From Clostridia bacterium (lineage in GTDB: Bacteria > Bacillota > Clostridia > Christensenellales > Borkfalkiaceae): DNA of 59,064 bases. The DNA lies in assembly GCA_029059705.1 (NCBI GenBank), contig JAIDVM010000028.1, forward strand, positions 1-59,064, in the 5' to 3' direction. Made by a program: the position numbers and the translations under genes. Under the pieces are notes generated by a model. It saw only the letters and a program-made list of their open reading frames with translations. It was not told where the DNA came from and did no database searches. Shown one piece after another: positions 54,640-59,064 of this stretch (its first letter is position 1; each line of letters begins with the position of its first letter).

Positions 54640-54714
54640 GGCCCTGTGGTCAAGCGGTTAAGACGGAGCCCTCTCAAGGCTCAATCCCGGGTTCGATTCC
54701 CGGCAGGGTCACCA
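54640..54714 (+). tRNA. tRNA-Glu(CTC)
   Basis: 75 nt including encoded CCA. Acceptor GGCCCTG/CAGGGTC, D arm, anticodon stem GAGCC/GGCTC with loop CTCTCAA (anticodon CTC, reads GAG), T arm CCGGG-TTCGATT-CCCGG. Its 3' half is the junction with the integrated element: the recombinase gene ends inside it on the other strand. Confidence 0.95.
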
Positions 54715-56275
54715 AACGAGGGGTATAAGAACACCCCGAAGAAGAAACCGAATTTTCGGTTTCTTTTTCTTTTGCAATTTTTTCCTCGTCGCTCTCGCTC
54801 CCGTCGGGATAATCGGGGAATATCAAGTTCAATAATAGTTCCTCTTTCTGTCCGCCTTTCAAGTGGAATAACACTTTCATTTTATCGTCGTATAGCACCA
54901 CCCTATAAATGAACGTATCAACCAACGCTTTGCGGTTTTTGTTCTTGGAATAGTCCAGCGTTCTGAAATGCTCCAACCACTTGCGAATATCGTTGTAAGT
55001 GTAGTTGATTTGTAACACTTTTTCGCTCTCTATCGTGTCATTTAGTTCGGCGTTCTCATTCTCTAACTTTTCGATTTGCGCTAAAATAGTGTTTGCAATC
55101 TTGCCGTGCATAAGGGCTTGCATAAGATTATTGGTTGCCGTTTGATTGTCTGCAATAATGCCCTCAATGCGTTTTATCTCGCTGTCATTGCGTTCGGCTT
55201 GTATCAGTAAGTAGGTTTCTGCGGCAAGCATATCTATAAATTCGTCCGTCAAAACGCCGTACTTGTTCCGCTCCGTGCCGTCGCCCGTTATGGCGGTTAT
55301 GATTTCGTCCTCGATAAACTGCTTGCGCACTGTCCGCTTGTCGCAAGTATGCTTTGTAACGCCTACACACTTGTAATAATTGTGTAGCGTTTTGTTTTTG
55401 CTCATTGCGCTAACGCCCGTCATTTTATTGCCGCATTTTCCGCATATCAATTTTTCCGATAATATGTATTCGACTTTTGCCTTGCCTCTTGCGGGAGCGG
55501 TGGCATATAAAGCAAGTTTTTGTTGCGCTTGCTCGAATAGGTCGTCGTCGATAATGCGCGGCATTCCGCCGTCAATTTCGTTGCCTTGATAAATATACTT
55601 GCCCAAATATCTGCGATTGCTCAAAATGCGTTGAAAGCTGTTTTTATTGAACTCGCCGCCTTTGGTCGTTTTTACGCCTCGCCCGTTCAGATAGCGGATA
55701 AGTTCGGCATAGTTGCTCCCCGCGACAAACATTTCAAAAACGGTCTTGACAATGGGCGCAAGCTCCTCGTCAAGTACAAAACTCTTTTCGCTGTTTACTT
55801 TGTAGCCCAACGGAATAACGCCGCCGAAATACTTGCATTTTGCGGCTGACATAGCAATACCGCGCTTAACCTTTTGCGACAGCTCCGCCGAATAGTACTC
55901 CGCCATACTTTCAAGTACGCCCTCGATTAAAATACCGCTCGCGTCGTCCGTGATATTCTCTTTTGCCGACAGTACGCGCACGCCGTTCTTTTTCAGCTTT
56001 GCCTTATAGGTTGCGCTGTCATAACGATTGCGGGCGAAACGGTCTAACTGATAGACAAGCACATATTGAAAACCTTTGCGCTTGCTGTCCTCAACCATTT
56101 GCAGAAATTCGGGGCGTTTGTCCGTCGTACCCGTTAAAGCTCGGTCAATGTATTCGTGCGTTATGCGTAAATCGTTACGCTGTGCGAAATTATAGCATTC
56201 GGCAAGTTGCCCCTCAATGGACTGCTCGTTCTGTGCGTGTGAACTGAAACGGGCGTAAATTACTGCGTTTTTCAT
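54674..56275 (-). CDS. large serine recombinase (site-specific integrase)
   Basis: 533 residues. Catalytic domain VIYARFSSHAQNEQSIEGQL (nucleophile Ser at 11-12), DRFARNRYD; recombinase domain with FGGVIPLGYKV; zinc ribbon CGKCGNKMTG ... YYKCVG; C-terminal coiled coil about 380-440. GGAGCAACACACA-ATG start. The last 13 or so codons are the antisense of the tRNA-Glu 3' half (the protein ends TLPGIEPGIEP) and the stop is in the anticodon loop. Integrates or excises the element, presumably at this tRNA. Confidence 0.95.
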   Translation of the reverse strand: MKNAVIYARFSSHAQNEQSIEGQLAECYNFAQRNDLRITHEYIDRALTGTTDKRPEFLQMVEDSKRKGFQYVLVYQLDRFARNRYDSATYKAKLKKNGVRVLSAKENITDDASGILIEGVLESMAEYYSAELSQKVKRGIAMSAAKCKYFGGVIPLGYKVNSEKSFVLDEELAPIVKTVFEMFVAGSNYAELIRYLNGRGVKTTKGGEFNKNSFQRILSNRRYLGKYIYQGNEIDGGMPRIIDDDLFEQAQQKLALYATAPARGKAKVEYILSEKLICGKCGNKMTGVSAMSKNKTLHNYYKCVGVTKHTCDKRTVRKQFIEDEIITAITGDGTERNKYGVLTDEFIDMLAAETYLLIQAERNDSEIKRIEGIIADNQTATNNLMQALMHGKIANTILAQIEKLENENAELNDTIESEKVLQINYTYNDIRKWLEHFRTLDYSKNKNRKALVDTFIYRVVLYDDKMKVLFHLKGGQKEELLLNLIFPDYPDGSESDEEKIAKEKETENSVSSSGCSYTPRLVTLPGIEPGIEP

Positions 56276-56321
56276 TGTGTGTTGCTCCTTTGCGCCGTCC
56301 GTGCGGACTGCGGCTTAAAAA

Positions 56322-56507
56322 TTTTGTTGTTCGCTTTGGTGCTTACCGTCTTAACCAGCAAAAAATGCCGCCGCAGACAAATTGTCAAGGGTTTGCGCCG
56401 TAGGCGACGACGATTTTATGCCTAACGGGAGATAAATCGTCGCCCTTTACAATTTGGCAAGGCGGCGTATTCCGTCCCCAGACGGTAAGCACAAGCGAAT
56501 AACAAAA
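56322..56507. repeat. 186-nt nested imperfect inverted repeat (long hairpin)
   Basis: Four matching arm blocks in order: TTTTGTTGTTCGCTT-TG-GTGCTTACCGTC (56322-56350) with 56481-56507; GCCGCC (56367) with GGCGGC (56461); CAAATTGTCAAGGG (56378) with 56443-56456; CGACGATTT (56408) with AAATCGTCG (56434). The apical loop is about 17 nt. It lies in the 414-bp gap between the integrase start and the resolvase gene, with no ORF. Resembles the single-strand origins of rolling-circle plasmids in form; role inferred. Confidence 0.8.
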
Positions 56508-56611
56508 CCACTTAATTCTTATACAAAAGAATATAAAACCTCACGTTGATTTTATCAGAAATAGAATAAGAGATTTTATCGCAATGTCGAGATTTAAGTC
56601 ATAAATTGTAA

Positions 56612-56640
56612 TGAAAAAAGCCGAACATATAGTTCGACTT
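56612..56640 (-). terminator. terminator of the resolvase-like gene
   Basis: Reading the minus strand: AAGTCGAAC-TATAT-GTTCGGCTT with one U-G wobble, then TTTTTTC. Confidence 0.75.
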
Positions 56641-56689
56641 ATATGATGCGGTTAAAGATGCTTTGAATTTGTTAATAATATCGTAAGTA

Positions 56690-57301
56690 CTACGATTTAC
56701 TTTTCTTATATTCTGTTAAAATGTTTGATACTGTTGCGGGCGATATATTGAGTTCTTCCGCAATTTTATAACCGCGTTTGCCATCATTATGCATTGATAT
56801 TACCATATTTCGCGTATTATTATCTATCGTGCGAGGTCTACCAAGAATGATACCTTGTCTACGTTTGGCTTCTAATGCATTAACAGTATTATACCTTATT
56901 ATTCTTCGTTGCAACTCGTCAGACAAAAGTGTTTGTGAAATTGTGTACCAAGTATAAGGATTTATTTGCTCATTAGCTATAAGGTCAATTCCATTTGACA
57001 CGAACCGCACATTAACTTTTTTTGCAAGCAATAAATTATCAAGCATATCCATACCGCTTATATAAGATTGGGAAAGACGGCTTGTTTCACTGAATATCAC
57101 CCAATCATTCTCGTTTAAAAGAGTAAGCATTTTTTCAAACAGCAAGTTTTCATCAGTCTTTGATGTTTCAATAAAAGTATTGTCATCCGTTAAGATATAG
57201 CCACTCCGTTCTAAAACAGTTTTTTGTCGTGCAATAGACTGTTCTTGTTGTTTTTCATTGATATGATATGAAGCTCTCAAATAAAACCATTCTTTCCCCA
57301 T
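56690..57301 (-). CDS. small serine recombinase (resolvase/invertase-like) with C-terminal HTH
   Basis: 203 residues. N-terminal resolvase fold: FYLRASYHINEKQQEQSIARQ keeps the R-x-S nucleophile pattern; SETSRLSQSYISGMD corresponds to the S-R-L-x-R-S block but has Gln for the second Arg, so catalysis may be altered. C-terminal HTH: GRPRTIDNNTRN then GYKIAEELNISPATVSNIL. The start has GGCGG upstream and lies 14 bp after the FtsK-type gene. May resolve multimers or regulate. Confidence 0.82.
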   Translation of the reverse strand: MGKEWFYLRASYHINEKQQEQSIARQKTVLERSGYILTDDNTFIETSKTDENLLFEKMLTLLNENDWVIFSETSRLSQSYISGMDMLDNLLLAKKVNVRFVSNGIDLIANEQINPYTWYTISQTLLSDELQRRIIRYNTVNALEAKRRQGIILGRPRTIDNNTRNMVISMHNDGKRGYKIAEELNISPATVSNILTEYKKSKS

Positions 57302-57315
57302 AATTACACCGCCCT

Positions 57316-58335
57316 TTAATGTGTTAAGCAGTTGATGATTTCTTCGTCCGTAATAAACGGAGCTTGTACCCTAATCAAATCGGGCGATGAAGGCAACTTT
57401 ACAAGTCCGTCGCCTTTATCAAGCAGTTCAGCACCTTTTCCGCAGTCGATAATATTCATACTGTGTTGGGCATTAGCAGTTTTAAGGCAAATTTTAGTTG
57501 GCAAACTATATATTATTGATTCAGTCAGAATATTTTTGCGGAAAACTTGCGTTGCAACGATAAGGTGTACACCCGCCGCACGTCCTTTTTGTGCTATGCG
57601 GATAATGTATTCTTCGACTTCCGATTTGCTCATCATCATAAGGTCGGCAAGCTCGTCAATAACAACGATTATACGGTTTCCGTCGTACTTTTTAAGCCCT
57701 TTACGACTCATTTCGGAATATCTGTATTCCATAATGTCAACAGCTCTTTTAAGCCATTGTATAGCGTCCTGCGCCGTTTTAGCAACGTGTTCAATGCGTC
57801 CGTGTATGTCTTGCTCATAAAGTCCAAATTCTGCACCGTTTTTAGGGTCAATAAGTATCAGTTGCGCATTAGAAAAGCAAAGGGAATGCATTATAAGAGA
57901 ATTAAGCAGACACGATTTACCGCTACCAACAGTACCCGCAACAAGAATACTTTTGCATTCTTCAAAGTTCGTAGTTATATAACCGTCTGCGCCTTTACCA
58001 AAGCACAGAAAGCATTTTTGCTTGCCGTTCTCGGTTTTCGCAACGGATTCTTTTATGCTGTCGGCAGTATTGCCGCAAGTTATAAATTGACGATTTTGTT
58101 TTTGTCGAATTGCGGTGAATCCGCCGTTTGTGTTGATTTCATACTTATAACCGTAGCGACAATTCAAGAAGTCCATAGCACGTTTTACGGCTGTTTTTGT
58201 ATACCAACCGCCCGAAAAGTTAAAACGAAATTCTTGCGGTGCTTCCACGCCGTCAATATAAGTTGTATTCACTCCAAGTTGTCCAAGTACTCGCTCAATG
58301 TCTTTGCCTTCCATTTCCAAAGTTACAGTTGCCAT
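57316..58335 (-). CDS. FtsK/SpoIIIE-type DNA translocase of the element
   Basis: 339 residues from ATG 58335, with GGAG upstream. An N-terminal domain of about 100 residues that I do not recognise is followed by the FtsK motor: Walker A VAGTVGSGKSCLLNS (about 138), IDPKNGAEFGLYE, Walker B RIIVVIDELADLMM and LIVATQ. No TM helices and no gamma (KOPS-reading) domain. Elements with only this kind of motor (for example actinomycete AICEs) move double-stranded DNA; here it may transfer or segregate the element's DNA. Confidence 0.9.
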   Translation of the reverse strand: MATVTLEMEGKDIERVLGQLGVNTTYIDGVEAPQEFRFNFSGGWYTKTAVKRAMDFLNCRYGYKYEINTNGGFTAIRQKQNRQFITCGNTADSIKESVAKTENGKQKCFLCFGKGADGYITTNFEECKSILVAGTVGSGKSCLLNSLIMHSLCFSNAQLILIDPKNGAEFGLYEQDIHGRIEHVAKTAQDAIQWLKRAVDIMEYRYSEMSRKGLKKYDGNRIIVVIDELADLMMMSKSEVEEYIIRIAQKGRAAGVHLIVATQVFRKNILTESIIYSLPTKICLKTANAQHSMNIIDCGKGAELLDKGDGLVKLPSSPDLIRVQAPFITDEEIINCLTH

Positions 58336-58337
58336 AA

Positions 58338-58649
58338 TTAAATCTCCTTCGCCCAAATGAGCATATCAATAGGGAATGTATTTTTATTGTCGTTTATATT
58401 GACTACAATAAATTCAAGCTGTTCATAGCCCTTGACTTGCGTAAATATACCGCCCTGATAAGTTCGTTTACCTTTACTGTCGGGGTATTCGTCGGTTTCA
58501 ATGTCGTTGCCCTTAAACAAGTCTACAAGGCTAATATGCTTGTATTGTTTGTGCTTCTTGCAGTCAATGTAGCCGAGTTCACGCAGTTGCTTTGTGATTG
58601 TCTTTTGGTCGGCAGTTCCGATTATTTCGGTGAGTTGTTCAATGCGCAT
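58338..58649 (-). CDS. small protein of unknown function with possible N-terminal HTH
   Basis: 103 residues, ends 2 bp before the FtsK-type gene and so is cotranscribed with it. Residues 1-40 (IIGTADQKTITKQLRELGYI) look like a winged-helix DNA-binding unit; the rest, with GGIFTQVKGYEQLEFIVV, is not recognised. First gene of the operon with a good promoter at 58686-58714. Possible regulator of transfer or replication. Confidence 0.65.
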   Translation of the reverse strand: MRIEQLTEIIGTADQKTITKQLRELGYIDCKKHKQYKHISLVDLFKGNDIETDEYPDSKGKRTYQGGIFTQVKGYEQLEFIVVNINDNKNTFPIDMLIWAKEI

Positions 58650-58685
58650 ATTTTTTACGTCATTATTTCAAAATTTTACAAAAAT

Positions 58686-58714
58686 ATTATACCAAAACCA
58701 AACGATTTTTTCAA
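58686..58714 (-). promoter_or_regulatory. promoter of the element's leftward operon
   Basis: On the minus strand TTGAAA (58714-58709), 17-bp spacer, TATAAT (58691-58686). Adjacent to the hairpin cluster. Confidence 0.7.
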
Positions 58715-58764
58715 GCGTATAGCATAGACAATACTGAACTTTAAAACATTCCGACACAAGTAAT

Positions 58765-58793
58765 GTAAATGGACTTATACTATTACCTTTTAC
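58765..58793 (+). other. nonanucleotide-bearing site 1 (weak stem)
   Basis: TACTATTAC at 58778-58786 between GTAAA and TTTAC (5-bp stem, 19-nt loop). The same TACTATTACC-CGCCAC-TGTAACAC order of words recurs near site 3. Confidence 0.45.
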
Positions 58794-58831
58794 GCCACTA
58801 TGTCACACTGTAACACTTTTGACGAAAAACC

Positions 58832-58879
58832 GCGACGCAGTGCCGATAAGTTACTATTACCTTATTGGCACTGCGTCGC
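58832..58879 (+). other. putative rolling-circle origin hairpin A
   Basis: 19-bp stem (GCGACGCAGTGCCGATAAG at 58832-58850 with 58861-58879; one G-T pair) and a 10-nt loop TTACTATTAC, presenting the nonanucleotide TACTATTAC followed by C at the apex. No T tract follows, so it is not a typical terminator. The form is that of CRESS-DNA replication origins. Confidence 0.65.
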
Positions 58880-58900
58880 ACGGAACATAAACGGCAATAT

Positions 58901-58925
58901 GTGCGGGCGGCTTCGCCGCCCGCAC
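58901..58925 (+). other. GC-rich hairpin between the two origin-like hairpins
   Basis: GTGCGGGCGGC-TTC-GCCGCCCGCAC, 11-bp perfect stem, no T tract. Confidence 0.6.
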
Positions 58926-58926
58926 T

Positions 58927-58951
58927 GTGGCGTATAGTATTACCACGCCAC
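58927..58951 (+). other. putative rolling-circle origin hairpin B
   Basis: GTGGCGT / ACGCCAC 7-bp stem with loop ATAGTATTACC, containing TAGTATTAC, identical to the circovirus-type nonanucleotide. The word TGTAACAC occurs just downstream (58961-58968) and also near site 1 (58809-58816), as iteron-like repeats would. The remaining 97 bp to the window end show no gene I can support. Confidence 0.65.
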
Positions 58952-59064
58952 CCCGTAACGTGTAACACATTTTGGGTCGTATATTGTAAAATCTGCTATT
59001 ATTTAATAAAAAATGACAAAATACTCTTTACGCCTTGCTGTACTATTTAGGGTGGGTATGGGTG

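Larger units (their letters stand above)
54674..59064. mobile_element. left part of an integrated element at tRNA-Glu
   Basis: From the tRNA 3' half to the window end: serine recombinase, 186-nt inverted repeat, resolvase-like gene, FtsK-type translocase, small unknown gene and a cluster of hairpins with CRESS-type nonanucleotides. All genes point towards the tRNA. Base and codon use is clearly more AT-rich from about 56.5 kb than in the chromosomal part. The other end, and any Rep gene, lie beyond 59064. The boundary in the tRNA is inferred from the gene overlap. Confidence 0.75.

Noticed and set aside
54646..54912. Plus-strand ORF of 88 codons starting in the tRNA
   Set aside because: It is tRNA-Glu read as protein followed by the antisense of the integrase gene.
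58832..58951. Hairpins A and B as ordinary transcription terminators
   Set aside because: Neither is followed by a T tract on either strand, the loops are long (10-11 nt) and carry a conserved shared word.
58865..59050. Plus-strand ORF of 61 codons at the window end
   Set aside because: It runs through three hairpins, has no SD, and its composition is unlike the neighbouring genes.

Overview
The window looks like a chromosome segment of an uncultured, probably anaerobic, gut-type member of the Clostridia (Bacillota). Pointers are a pyruvate:ferredoxin oxidoreductase, a dgt-dnaG-rpoD-trmK cluster, c-di-AMP cyclase CdaA, an ECF transporter, an archaeal-type AspRS, strong SD sequences and many ATGA stop/start overlaps. 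This placement is inferred from gene content only. Coding strands are rich in GCG/GGC and TTTAAA-type words, except in the last 2.4 kb or so.

Layout. 0-4.6 kb (minus strand): fruK-sfp-mtnN-luxS-ung, then an archaeal-type phosphoglycerate mutase. 4.7-5.4 kb: tmRNA (ssrA), followed by extra copies of its CTCGTCCACCA tail, each with its own terminator. 5.4-7.0 kb: a MerR regulator divergent from a DUF4097-HypA fusion. 7.2-13.9 kb: esterase, LOG protein, low-Mr phosphatase, monooxygenase-like protein, DegV, membrane HTH protein, gltX and a PF06541 membrane protein. 13.9-21.5 kb: MacB-like exporter, a small HTH repressor with paired operators, and nifJ. 21.7-25.1 kb: fused EcfA1A2, EcfT, TruA. 25.2-38.6 kb: mnmE, a LysR regulator, holA, cdaA with a 39-residue CdaR stub, DUF1015, aspartokinase, a degenerate ComEC-like protein, then aroC-aroB-aroE-aroQ-aroK and an SDR. 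38.8-45 kb: dgt, dnaG, rpoD, trmK, a Nif3-like protein and a zinc-ribbon protein. 45-49 kb: a putative sRNA, SGNH hydrolase, flavodoxin-like protein, GT2 and aspS. 49.2-54.5 kb: 6S RNA, an Ig-like lipoprotein and a 1298-residue PL9-like lipoprotein. 54.6 kb to the end: tRNA-Glu(CTC) and the left part of an integrated element.

The element is the most unusual part. A serine recombinase reads out of it into the antisense of the tRNA 3' half. It also carries a resolvase-like gene, an FtsK-type translocase, a small unknown gene, a 186-nt inverted repeat and, at 58.77-58.97 kb, hairpins whose loops carry TACTATTAC and TAGTATTAC. These match the stem-loop nonanucleotide of CRESS-DNA (circovirus/geminivirus-like) rolling-circle origins. 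No Rep gene lies in the window; if this reading is right it should lie just to the right.

Other notable points: the tmRNA tag predicts a ...YACAA end; two copies of a gene-tail RNA-like element have compensatory terminal stems; and several first genes have promoters placed so close that the 5' leader is almost absent.
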